Part shown: piece after piece, positions 16,665 through 24,915 of the stretch
Layout of the letters: every line of letters starts with the position of its first letter
Position numbering within the stretch: position 1 is the first letter of the stretch
NCBI RefSeq assembly: GCF_900169505.1
Contig: NZ_LT827021.1
Location: forward strand, 2,449,400 to 2,513,399
Length of the DNA: 64,000 nucleotides
Direction: 5' to 3'
From: Arabiibacter massiliensis
GTDB taxonomy: Bacteria > Actinomycetota > Coriobacteriia > Coriobacteriales > Eggerthellaceae
Notes under the pieces: generated by a model
Database searches by the model: none
The model's input: the letters and a program-made list of their open reading frames with translations, nothing else
What the model was told of the DNA's origin: nothing
Translations under genes and position numbers: made by a program

Positions 16665-16681
16665 GATCCTCCTCGAATCGG

Positions 16682-16720
16682 AAATGTCACAAAAGGGGAC
16701 TGTCCCTTTTTATGACATTT
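16682..16720. repeat. GGGGACwGTCCCC palindromic repeat, diverged arms
   Basis: A 39-base element with tgtcacaaaa / tttttatgaca arms, imperfectly paired. It separates two minus-strand genes and overlaps the end of the downstream one. Confidence 0.85.
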
Positions 16721-17171
16721 TGCGGGCGGCCAGCATAAGCCAGACGAAGGCGGCGGCCATCAGGACGAGGCCGGCGGCGTCGAAGGCGACGAAGCGCTCG
16801 ATGCTGGCGGCCAGCAGCACGTGGCCGGCGGGCAGCGAGAGGCGGATCCACGTCTCGCCCACCAGCCCCACCAGCTGCTGCGCCAGCACCACCACGGCCA
16901 GCGCGCGGAAGCGCAGCGGGCTCGCGATGACGGCGGGGTAGGTGGCGTTCCACATGAGGAAGGCCACGCCGATGCCGCGCACCGCGGCCGCGCCCGGCAC
17001 GCCGGCCAGCTCGAAGCCGCCCGCGTACGCCTCGGGCCACAGCACGAACTGCACCGCGCACTGCACGTTCGCCACGAACACCGCCAAGAACGCGAGGCGC
17101 GCCACCCACACGGCGCGGCGCACGCGCGGCGGGCGGGAGGCGGGGGCGGTCATGTCAGAGGCGGCATCCAT
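16710..17171 (-). CDS. Hypothetical four-helix membrane protein
   Basis: A 153-residue protein with a short basic N-terminus and four predicted hydrophobic helices. Its most conserved-looking stretch is GIGVAFLMWNATYPAVI. I do not recognise the family; it is faintly reminiscent of DoxX-like small membrane proteins. The start at ATG 17171 follows aaaggaaacctgc, and the frame upstream lacks support. It is divergent from mazG. Its 3' end lies inside a palindromic repeat, so the last codons (AARKMS) derive partly from the repeat. Confidence 0.7.
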   Translation of the reverse strand: MDAASDMTAPASRPPRVRRAVWVARLAFLAVFVANVQCAVQFVLWPEAYAGGFELAGVPGAAAVRGIGVAFLMWNATYPAVIASPLRFRALAVVVLAQQLVGLVGETWIRLSLPAGHVLLAASIERFVAFDAAGLVLMAAAFVWLMLAARKMS

Positions 17172-17262
17172 GCAGGTTTCCTTTCGCGTCGCCATGCAGC
17201 ATACCACGCCGCCCGCACAGGGGTATACTGCTGTTGACCAGCCGAGGAAAGGAAATCCCGCC

Positions 17263-18126
17263 ATGCCCTCCATCGATCCCGCCGACCACCCCGCATTCGA
17301 CCAGTTCGTCACCACCATCGCTGCCCTGCGTGCGCCCGACGGCTGCCCGTGGGACCGCGAGCAGACGCACGCCAGTATCGCGAACAACATGATCGAGGAG
17401 GCCTACGAGGCCGTCGACGCCATCGAGGCGCGCGACGTGCCGCATATGCGCGAGGAGCTGGGCGACGTGCTCTTGCAGGTGGTGCTGCAAAGCCAGATTG
17501 CCGCCGACGCGGGCGAGTTCGACATCGACGAGGTGTGCGCCGAGGTGAACGCGAAGATGATCCGTCGCCACCCGCACGTGTTCGGCGAGGCCAGCGCGCA
17601 GAACGCCTCCGAGGTGCTCGACCTGTGGGATCAGGTGAAGCTCGCCGAGAAGGACGCCGCCGACGCCACGGCCGCCGCCGAGGAGCCCCGCGCAAGCCTG
17701 CTCGATGGCGTGCCCACAAGCTTCCCCGCGCTCATGCAGGCGCAGAAGGTGTCGCGCAAGGCCGCGGCGGCCGGCTTCGAGTGGGACACGGTGGACGACG
17801 TGTGGGCGAAGGTGGCCGAGGAAGAGGCCGAGCTTCGGGAGGCCTATGCCGCCACGCCGAAGGCCGCGAACGGCAAGGTGGACGCCGGCGCGGACCCCGC
17901 GAGCGCGGCCGCCGTGGAGCTTGAGCTGGGCGACGTGCTGTTCTCGCTGGTCAACGTCGCGCGCCGCATGGGCGTGGACGCGGAAAGCGCCCTGCGCGCC
18001 ACGTGCGCCAAGTTCCGCGGCCGCTGGGCCGCCATGGAGCAGGCGGCCGCCGAGCAGGGCCGACGCATCGAGGAGCTCTCCCTCGACGAGCAGGAAAAGC
18101 TCTGGCAGGTCGCGAAGCGCCGCTGA
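17263..18126 (+). CDS. mazG: Nucleoside triphosphate pyrophosphohydrolase MazG
   Basis: A 287-residue protein with tandem MazG domains. The first has the intact metal-binding pattern (NMIEEAYEAVDAI, then EELGDVLLQ). The second keeps ELELGDVLFSLVNVAR. The enzyme hydrolyses NTPs to NMP and pyrophosphate, cleansing damaged nucleotides and, in some bacteria, lowering the alarmone pool. ATG 17263 follows gaggaaaggaaatccc. The linker between domains is long and acidic/Ala-rich. It is upstream of a large signalling gene and a small alarmone synthetase, both in the same direction. Confidence 0.92.
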   Translation: MPSIDPADHPAFDQFVTTIAALRAPDGCPWDREQTHASIANNMIEEAYEAVDAIEARDVPHMREELGDVLLQVVLQSQIAADAGEFDIDEVCAEVNAKMIRRHPHVFGEASAQNASEVLDLWDQVKLAEKDAADATAAAEEPRASLLDGVPTSFPALMQAQKVSRKAAAAGFEWDTVDDVWAKVAEEEAELREAYAATPKAANGKVDAGADPASAAAVELELGDVLFSLVNVARRMGVDAESALRATCAKFRGRWAAMEQAAAEQGRRIEELSLDEQEKLWQVAKRR

Positions 18127-18331
18127 CGCCGCCCGGGCCCGTGCCGCTGACGCCGCCCGGCCTGCGCCGTCTGCCGCCGCCTCGTGCGCCGCGGGCTTGA
18201 ATTCACCTTCAAGCTTGCCCTGCGGCCCGCGGTCTGGGTAGAATGTAAGCCGCACGATCAATGAAGGGGCAGATGACGGCGTCCGCGACCCGTCGGAGGG
18301 AGGGTGGTCCCAGCGGCCGTAAGGCGACATC
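18127..18331. other. Intergenic leader before the GGDEF/EAL gene
   Basis: It contains a duplicated cgctgacgccgcccgg and a 24-codon open frame starting at ATG 18261. That frame ends at a TGA (18333-18335) overlapping the candidate GTG start of the big gene. It could be a leader peptide, but there is no strong ribosome site. Confidence 0.35.
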
Positions 18332-21300
18332 GTGAGATGCAGGGCCCCGCGGGCCCCGAAAAACGCCGCCGGGGGGGGGCGCTCGAATTTGAGTGCGCCC
18401 GAACGCGACGCCCTGACCGGCCTTGCCAATCGGCAGGGATTCAACCGCGCCGTCCGGCGGCTGATCGACGAGAACCCGCAGGAGCGCTTCGTCATCCTGT
18501 ACGGGGACATCGACCGCTTCAAGGTGTTCAACGACCGCTTCGGCGCGGAGGCGGGCGACCGGCTGCTGGCGGCCGTGGCCTCGCAGATCGCGTCGCTCCT
18601 GCCCGAGCACGCCGTGGCGGCCCGGTTGCGCGCCGACCACTTCGCCGCCTGTCTGCCCAGCTCGCAGTGCGATCCCGAGCGGACGCTGCGCCAGCTCGAC
18701 GCCTGGTTCGGCACGTACCCGGCGGACTTCGCGTTCTTCATCCGGCTCGGCGTGTACGAGGTGGACGACCCTGGGTTGGACGTGAGTCTCATGACTGACC
18801 GCGCCCTGCTCGCCCTGCGCGCCGCCAAGACGGGGGCCAAAGACAGCAAATGCGCGCGCTTCGACGAATCGCTGCGCGACTCGGTGGTCAAAGAGCAGGA
18901 GATGGCCGGCGAGATGGCCGACGCGCTGGCGTCGGGCCAGTTCGAGCTGCATTTCCAGCCCCAGTACCGCTACACCACGGGCGAGCTGGTGGGCGCAGAG
19001 GCGCTCGCGCGCTGGAACCATCCGCAGAAAGGCCTCATCGGGCCGGCCGAGTTCATCCCCGTGTTCGAGCGCACCGGGCTCATCTCCGAGTTCGACTACC
19101 ACATGTGGGCCGAGGCCTGCCGCTGCCTGCGCGCGTGGCTCGACGAGGCGGGCCCGGACGGCGCGGCGCGCGTGCCCCGCCTGTCGGTGAACCTGTCGCG
19201 CGCCGACATCTACCGCGACGACCTGTGCGACTACCTGGAGGGCCTCGTGCGCGAGCACGACCTGCCGATCGACCTGCTGCACCTCGAGATCACCGAGAGC
19301 GCCTACGTCGAAGCGCCCGAGCAGCTGGCCGAGGCGGTGCGCCGGCTCCAGGGCGCCGGGTTCACCGTGGAGATGGACGACTTCGGCAGCGGCTACTCGT
19401 CGCTCAACGTGCTCAAGGACGTGCCGGTGGACGTGCTGAAGCTCGACCTGCGGTTCCTCGATGCGCGCAACGACACGCGCGGCGGCATCATCCTCGCGTC
19501 GGTGGTGCGCATGGCGCGCTGGCTCGAGCTGCCGGTCATCGCCGAGGGCGTGGAATCCGAGTCGCAGGCGGCCTACCTGGCCAGCATCGGCTGCGACGTC
19601 ATGCAGGGCTACTGGTTCTCCAAGCCGGTGGACCGCGCGTCGTTCGAGGAGGTCATGCGCGCCTCGCGGCTCGGCGGCGTCGAGGACGGCCGCCGCTGGC
19701 ATGCCGTGCGGCGCGAAGGCGGCGAAGAGGCCGCGCAGCTGTGGGACGCCGATTCGGTGATCGCGCTCGTGTTCAACAGCTACGTGGGCCCGGCCGCCCT
19801 CGCGGAGTTCGACGGCTCGTCGTTCGAGGTCGTGCGTGCGAACGACGATTTCCACCGCCTGCTGGCCCTACCGCTCGACCGCTTCGCCCACACGCAGGAG
19901 GAGGTGTTCGGCGCGCTGGCCGAAGACGACGCCGAGAGCCTGCAGGAGGCGCTCGGCCGCGCGGCCGTGGATGCCGTCGGCGAATGCGAGCTGTGCGTGC
20001 GCGGCCGGGGCGACGACTTCTGGGTGCACGTGTCGGCGCGCCTGCTCACCCAGCAGGGCTCGGTGTCCTCGCTGCTGCTCCTCCTCGACGAGACCACCGA
20101 GACGAAGGCCCTGCGCGACCGCCTGCGCGCGGCGATGGACGGCGTGCCGGGCGGCCTGTGCTTCTATCGCCTGGAGGGCGAGCGCATCGCGATGCTCGAC
20201 TTCAACGACGCGGCGGCCGAGCTCGCGGGGTACGGCCGCGAGGAGTTCCAGAAGGCGTGCGGCGAGGATCCGCTGGCCCCCGTCGCGGCCGGGGACCGCT
20301 GGATCGTGGAGGCGGTCGTGGGGGAGCTGCGCGACGGGGCGAAGCGCGCCGAGGGTACCCTGCGCATCGCATGCCAGGGCGGCGTCGAGCGGTGGTGCTC
20401 GATGTCCGCGTCGGTGATGCACCGCAGCGGGGGCGTGCTGTACGTGGTGGCCGTGTTCCTGGACGTGACGAAGGATAAGGAACGCGACCTGCAGTTCAAG
20501 GCGCGCGCCGAGCAGCAGCACCAGCTCTTCGACACCCTGCCGTGCTGCATCGTGCGCTACACGGTGGACGACGAGCCGCGCATGGTATCGGCGAACCAGG
20601 AGGCGTGCCACGTCATGGCGTGCAGCTTCGAGGAGGTCCTCTCCCTGACGAAGGACGACGTGTTCGCCCCCCTCTCGCCCGAGGGGCACGAGCAGCTGCA
20701 CGGCATCCTGCGCCGCCTGCGCGCGGGGTCCGGCCCGCTGCCGTTCTCCTGCCAGCTGAGGCGCGCGGACGGCGAGCTGCGCTGGGTGGAGGGCGTCTCG
20801 GCGCTCACGGTGACGATGGACGGCCAGACCATCGTGCAAAGCGCGTTCAACGACGTGACGGAGACGCGCCGCCAGCGCAGCGAGACCGAGCTGAAGCGGT
20901 TCACGGCCGTTCTGTGCGGGGTGTTCGACGAGGTGTTCGAGGTGAACGTGGAGCAGGGGACCTACCTGCTCAAGCACTCCATGCACCAGTCGCCCGAGGA
21001 CGCCCGGCCCGTGCCCATCGAGGAGGCGCTGGCCCTGTGGTTCGAGCACATCCCCTCGCAGAAGGATCGCGACCGCGTGGGCGGCATCGTGCGCGGCTTC
21101 CGGGAGAAGCTGCCCGACGAGCCTATCACCTGCACCTACCGCTTCGTCGTGGAGGGGCGCGAGCTGTGGTACGAGAGCACGTTTCTGCGCGCGTCGGACA
21201 CGAGCGTGCTGTGCTGCAACAACGACGTGACCGCGCGGACGCTCGCCGAGGACGCGCGGCTCGAGCGGCGCGTGGGCGACATCGTGGCCAACCTGCCCGC

Positions 21301-22516
21301 GGGCATCGGCGTGTACGATCTGGACGAGGAGGGCGCGCATCCGCGCTACGTGAGCGATGCGGTGTGCGATCTGGTGGGCAAGTCGCGCGCGGAGTACGAT
21401 GTGCTCATCGCCGCGAACGCCACGGTGCACGACTCGCAGGCGGTGCAGCGCTTCCTCGCGCAGCGCGCCTCCGACGAGGGTGCTCAGGACTTCGTCTTGG
21501 AGCGCACGATGCTGAGGGACGGCCAGCAGGCGGTCGTGCGCGTGCAGAGCCGCGTCGCGCCGCTCGAGCGGGGCGGGCTGCGCGTGTACGCCGTCATCAC
21601 CGACGTCACCGAGGAGGTGCGCGAACGCCGCCGCCAGTCGTGGCAGACCGAGCGCTACCGCCTGCTCAGCGAGCTGACGCACGCCATCAGCTTCGACTAC
21701 GACTCCGAGTCCGACACGGTGCTCCTGTACATCGACCGCACGGGAAAGGGAATGGAAGCCCAGGTCATCCCCCATTATGTGGAGACGCTCTCCGACGCGC
21801 GGGCCAGCACCGTGCACCCCGAGAGCATGGAGACGGTGCGCGCGATGTTCGAGCGCGTGCGCGAGGGCACCACCAACGAGATCATCGAGTACCGCGCCGA
21901 CTACTACGGCACCGGCTACCAGTGGTACCGCACCAACCTGTTCGTGGCGCACGACGAGGGCGGCGCGTGGCACCTCGTCGGCCTCATCGAGAACATCCAG
22001 ACCGAGCGCGAGCTGCGCCTCAAGGCCGAGGTCGACGGCGTGACGGGCCTGTCGAACTACGCGGCGGCGCACGATTTGGTGAGCAACGCCCTGGCCGATC
22101 CCCATGTGCGCTCGCACAGCGTGTGCGCCGTGGTGGACCTCGACGACTTCAAGGCCGTGAACGACACGTTCGGCCACCTCAAGGGCGACGAGCTTTTGGC
22201 CGCGGTGGGCCGGGTGCTGCGCTCGAGCTGCCGCGAGTCGGACGTGGTGGGGCGCGTGGGCGGCGACGAGTTCGTGGTGCTGCTGAAGAACATCGGCCTG
22301 GAGGTGGCGGTGCGCAAGCTCGCCGCCATGAAGCGCTCGGTGGCCGCGCTGTTCGACGGCGACGCGGCGGACGCGGGCCTGCATCCCACCATCAGCATCG
22401 GCGCCGCGCCCACCCGCGCCTCCGATGAGGGCTACGAGGACGTGTTCTCCCGCGCCGACCAGGCGCTCTACGAGGCCAAGCACGCCGGCAAGAACCGCCT
22501 GCGCGTCGCGAGGTGA
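18332..22516 (+). CDS. GGDEF-EAL-PAS-GGDEF cyclic di-GMP signalling protein
   Basis: About 1394 residues, no membrane helices seen. Order: a degenerate GGDEF domain (DALTGLANRQGF, with RADHF replacing the active GGDEF loop), then an EAL phosphodiesterase domain with AEALARW, LEITES, DDFGSGYSSL, KLDLRF and IAEGVE all kept. Several PAS-like sensory domains follow (about residues 480-1200), then a C-terminal GGDEF domain with an intact GGDEF loop (RVGGDEFVVLL). It should therefore be able both to break and make cyclic di-GMP. The start is uncertain: GTG 18332 (aagg eight bases upstream) reads through a G9 tract, while TTG 18389 lies after the tract and would start just before the first domain. 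Confidence 0.88.
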   Translation: MRCRAPRAPKNAAGGGRSNLSAPERDALTGLANRQGFNRAVRRLIDENPQERFVILYGDIDRFKVFNDRFGAEAGDRLLAAVASQIASLLPEHAVAARLRADHFAACLPSSQCDPERTLRQLDAWFGTYPADFAFFIRLGVYEVDDPGLDVSLMTDRALLALRAAKTGAKDSKCARFDESLRDSVVKEQEMAGEMADALASGQFELHFQPQYRYTTGELVGAEALARWNHPQKGLIGPAEFIPVFERTGLISEFDYHMWAEACRCLRAWLDEAGPDGAARVPRLSVNLSRADIYRDDLCDYLEGLVREHDLPIDLLHLEITESAYVEAPEQLAEAVRRLQGAGFTVEMDDFGSGYSSLNVLKDVPVDVLKLDLRFLDARNDTRGGIILASVVRMARWLELPVIAEGVESESQAAYLASIGCDVMQGYWFSKPVDRASFEEVMRASRLGGVEDGRRWHAVRREGGEEAAQLWDADSVIALVFNSYVGPAALAEFDGSSFEVVRANDDFHRLLALPLDRFAHTQEEVFGALAEDDAESLQEALGRAAVDAVGECELCVRGRGDDFWVHVSARLLTQQGSVSSLLLLLDETTETKALRDRLRAAMDGVPGGLCFYRLEGERIAMLDFNDAAAELAGYGREEFQKACGEDPLAPVAAGDRWIVEAVVGELRDGAKRAEGTLRIACQGGVERWCSMSASVMHRSGGVLYVVAVFLDVTKDKERDLQFKARAEQQHQLFDTLPCCIVRYTVDDEPRMVSANQEACHVMACSFEEVLSLTKDDVFAPLSPEGHEQLHGILRRLRAGSGPLPFSCQLRRADGELRWVEGVSALTVTMDGQTIVQSAFNDVTETRRQRSETELKRFTAVLCGVFDEVFEVNVEQGTYLLKHSMHQSPEDARPVPIEEALALWFEHIPSQKDRDRVGGIVRGFREKLPDEPITCTYRFVVEGRELWYESTFLRASDTSVLCCNNDVTARTLAEDARLERRVGDIVANLPAGIGVYDLDEEGAHPRYVSDAVCDLVGKSRAEYDVLIAANATVHDSQAVQRFLAQRASDEGAQDFVLERTMLRDGQQAVVRVQSRVAPLERGGLRVYAVITDVTEEVRERRRQSWQTERYRLLSELTHAISFDYDSESDTVLLYIDRTGKGMEAQVIPHYVETLSDARASTVHPESMETVRAMFERVREGTTNEIIEYRADYYGTGYQWYRTNLFVAHDEGGAWHLVGLIENIQTERELRLKAEVDGVTGLSNYAAAHDLVSNALADPHVRSHSVCAVVDLDDFKAVNDTFGHLKGDELLAAVGRVLRSSCRESDVVGRVGGDEFVVLLKNIGLEVAVRKLAAMKRSVAALFDGDAADAGLHPTISIGAAPTRASDEGYEDVFSRADQALYEAKHAGKNRLRVAR
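18371..18379. repeat. G9 tract at the 5' end of the GGDEF/EAL gene
   Basis: Nine G residues lie between the candidate GTG start (18332) and the first conserved residues. Loss of one G would instead bring ATG 18337 into frame. Confidence 0.85.
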
Positions 22517-22567
22517 TGAGACAAAGGCGCCCCGTCCCTTTGTCGCGCCTTTGTCTCATCACCTCGC
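22508..22567. terminator. 23-bp inverted repeat, terminator-like, at the end of the GGDEF/EAL gene
   Basis: The exact arms 22508-22530 and 22545-22567 enclose a 14-base loop, and the left arm includes the stop codon. The tgagacaaaggcg arms resemble the other palindromic repeats in style but not in core. No T-run follows. Confidence 0.7.
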
Positions 22568-22635
22568 TTCGGCTATCATAGCCATTCGCACGAAAAACGA
22601 AGAGCATCGCTTACCCAGGGGAGGTGGCATACGCT

Positions 22636-23328
22636 GTGGCCGAGGATGACGCGCCGCTGTCGGAGTTCAGCGTGACCGACGATCTGCGCCAGCCCATCGA
22701 GGACTTGCAGCGCCTGCGCAGCGCCGAGTCGCGCACCCGCGAGATCGTCCAGAAGTACCAGGCCGCCATGCGCGAGATGGAGGTGCGTTTCGAGATCCTC
22801 GACCAGGACCTCAACCTCAAGAAGCACCGCAACCCCATCCACCACGTGGAGTCGCGCATCAAGAAGCCGGCGAGCATCTTCGAGAAGCTGGGTCGCTACG
22901 GCAAGGAGCCCACGCTCGAGAACATGGAACGCTACATCATGGATATCGCGGGCGTGCGCGTGATCTGCTCGTACATCCACGACGTGTACAACCTGCTGGA
23001 GCTTTTGCAGAGGCAGGACGACCTCGAGATAGTCACGGTGAAGGACTACATCGCCAACCCCAAGCCCAACGGCTACCGCAGCCTGCACGTCATCGTGCGC
23101 ATCCCCGTGTACTTCCTGGACAAGAAGGAGCTCATCCCCGTGGAGGTGCAGCTGCGCACCATCGCGATGGACTTCTGGGCCAGCCTCGAGCACGATCTCA
23201 AGTACAAGGCGGTGCGCGCGGTGGAGGGCATCGACTCCTACAGCGAGCTCAAGGACTGCAGCCGTATCATCGAGGATGTGGAGGCCCGCATGCAGATCCT
23301 CGCCCGCGCCCTCGAGATGGAGGAGTGA
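22636..23328 (+). CDS. Small alarmone synthetase (RelQ/RelP-like (p)ppGpp synthetase)
   Basis: A 230-residue single-domain synthetase that would transfer pyrophosphate from ATP to GDP/GTP. Conserved motifs are all present: KKPASIFEKL, DIAGVRVIC, NPKPNGYRSLHVIV and VEVQLRTIAMDFWASLEHDLKYK. The hydrolase, TGS and ACT domains of long RelA/SpoT are missing, as in the SAS class. GTG 22636 is chosen because ggaggtg lies nine bases upstream; GTG 22624 overlaps that site and adds four residues. The GH30 gene follows after three bases, so they are translationally linked. Confidence 0.88.
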   Translation: MAEDDAPLSEFSVTDDLRQPIEDLQRLRSAESRTREIVQKYQAAMREMEVRFEILDQDLNLKKHRNPIHHVESRIKKPASIFEKLGRYGKEPTLENMERYIMDIAGVRVICSYIHDVYNLLELLQRQDDLEIVTVKDYIANPKPNGYRSLHVIVRIPVYFLDKKELIPVEVQLRTIAMDFWASLEHDLKYKAVRAVEGIDSYSELKDCSRIIEDVEARMQILARALEMEE

Positions 23329-23331
23329 GCC

Positions 23332-24696
23332 ATGCGCGTCTACACGACTGACGGCCGCAGCGCGTTTCGCCGCGATGACGTGCGGTTCCGTCGCGACGAG
23401 CGCGCCGAGATGGAGCTTGTCGTGTGCCGCCCCGACCGCACGTTCCAGCGCATCGCGGGCTTCGGCGGGGCGTTCACCGAGGCGGGGGCGCACGTGTTCG
23501 CGCAGATGCCGCCCGACGAGCAGGACCGCTTCATCGCCCTGTGCTTCGGCAACGCTGACGCGGGCGGCAACGCGTACACGCTCTGCCGCACGCACATCCA
23601 GAGCTGCGACTTCGCGCTGGGCAACTACGCCTACGTGCGGCCGTTCGACCGGGCGCTGCGGTCGTTCTCCATCGAGCGCGACCGCCGGCTGCTGCTGCCG
23701 TTCATCCAGTGCGGCCTGGCTGCGAATCCGGAACTCGAGCTGCTGGCCTCGCCGTGGAGCCCGCCCGCGTTCATGAAGACGAACCGCATGATGAACGGCG
23801 GGGGCCGCCTGCGCCGCTCGTGCTACGAGGCGTGGGCGCGGCTGCTGGCGCGCTACGTGGCGGCCTATGCGCAGGAGGGCGTCCGCATCGGGCGCATGAG
23901 CGTGCAGAACGAGCCGATGGCGCGCCAGACATGGGACTCGTGCCTGTTCGAGCCCGAGGAGGAAGCTGAGTTCGCCGCCCGATTCCTGCGGCCGGCCCTC
24001 GACGACGCGGGCTTTCCCGACGTCAAGCTGCTGGCCTGGGACCACAACACCGACCGCGTGCTCGACCGCGCCGAGGCGGTGCTCGCACACCCCGGCGCGG
24101 CGGAGGCGGTGGACGGCATCGCGTTCCACTGGTACGCAGGCGACCACTTCGAGCAGGTGCGCGCCGTGGCCGAGGCCTTCCCCGGCAAGGAGCTGCTGTT
24201 CACGGAGGGATGCGTGGAGTTCTCGCGCGAAGGCATGGCCGACGCCACCCAGGAGCGCAAGGCCGAGCAGTACGCCCACGCGCTCATCGGCCACCTCGAG
24301 GCGGGGGCGCAGGGCTTCATCGACTGGAACCTGCTGCTCGACGAGCGCGGGGGCCCCAACCACGTGGGCAACTTCTGCGAGGCGCCGCTCATGTACGACC
24401 GAGAGGCGCAAAAGCTGCTTGTGAACAGGTCGTTTTACTACCTCGGGCACGTGTCGCGGTTCGTGCGTCCCGGCGCGCGGCGCTTCCTGACGTCGCGCTT
24501 CTCAAGCGATGTCGAATGCGCTGGCTTCGTGGACGCGGCGGGCGGGCGCGTGCTGGTCGTCCTCAACCGCACCGGCCGCGCCGTGCGCTTCGACGTGGCC
24601 GAGCGCCCCTGGACGGCCCGCGTCGAGGCACCCGCCCACGGCATCGTCACCTGCACCTGGACCGCCGAAGAGCTAGCTCCCGCGTTGTCATCCTGA
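23332..24696 (+). CDS. Glycoside hydrolase family 30 (glucosylceramidase-like), cytosolic
   Basis: A 454-residue GH30 enzyme. The N-terminal FGGAFTEAG motif, acid/base Glu in SVQNEP, nucleophile Glu in LLFTEGCVE, and FIDWNLLLDERGGPNHVGN match bacterial glucosylceramidase-type GH30 proteins, followed by a small beta domain. There is no signal peptide, so the substrate would need to be imported or made internally. The enzyme retains beta-linkages on hydrolysis; glucosylceramide or beta-glucosides are the family precedents. It starts three bases after the alarmone synthetase stop. Its own stop codon lies inside a tcatcctgagcgg repeat, so the natural C-terminus may have been trimmed by repeat insertion. 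Confidence 0.88.
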   Translation: MRVYTTDGRSAFRRDDVRFRRDERAEMELVVCRPDRTFQRIAGFGGAFTEAGAHVFAQMPPDEQDRFIALCFGNADAGGNAYTLCRTHIQSCDFALGNYAYVRPFDRALRSFSIERDRRLLLPFIQCGLAANPELELLASPWSPPAFMKTNRMMNGGGRLRRSCYEAWARLLARYVAAYAQEGVRIGRMSVQNEPMARQTWDSCLFEPEEEAEFAARFLRPALDDAGFPDVKLLAWDHNTDRVLDRAEAVLAHPGAAEAVDGIAFHWYAGDHFEQVRAVAEAFPGKELLFTEGCVEFSREGMADATQERKAEQYAHALIGHLEAGAQGFIDWNLLLDERGGPNHVGNFCEAPLMYDREAQKLLVNRSFYYLGHVSRFVRPGARRFLTSRFSSDVECAGFVDAAGGRVLVVLNRTGRAVRFDVAERPWTARVEAPAHGIVTCTWTAEELAPALSS

Positions 24697-24746
24697 GCGG
24701 AGCGAGCGCAGCCCTCCCTTTGTCATCCTGAGCGGAGTGAGCGCAG
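24685..24746. repeat. Two copies of a ttgtcatcctgagcgg repeat
   Basis: Copies begin at 24685 and 24720 (35 bases apart) and continue gagcgagcgcag / gagtgagcgcag. The first contains the GH30 stop codon. A similar copy lies at 28350. Confidence 0.8.
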
Positions 24747-24855
24747 CGAACGGAGTCGAAGGATCCCCTGCGGCGCCAGCAGCAAGCGCCGCGGGGATGC
24801 GGCGCGGTTTTGCGTGCAGTTGGGAGCGGCTTCCCGATTGTGCGTTCAAAAAGGG

Positions 24856-24893
24856 CACCCGACGAGTGTTTCACGTGAAACATCCGTCGGGTG
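24856..24893. terminator. Hairpin enclosing parS between convergent genes
   Basis: The outer arms cacccgacg and cgtcgggtg are exact, with parS as the inner palindrome. The long stem could also end transcripts from both sides. Confidence 0.6.
24867..24882. other. parS centromere site (ParB-binding)
   Basis: TGTTTCACGTGAAACA is an exact match to the 16-base parS consensus recognised by chromosomal ParB/Spo0J. parS sites cluster around the replication origin. Confidence 0.92.
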
Positions 24894-24915
24894 AGGGAGG
24901 TGCGCCGGGGTCGGG

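Noticed and set aside
16942..17262. N-terminal extension of MazG from upstream in-frame starts
   Set aside because: It overlaps the divergent membrane-protein gene and the promoter region. MazG proteins begin close to ATG 17263, which has a good ribosome site.
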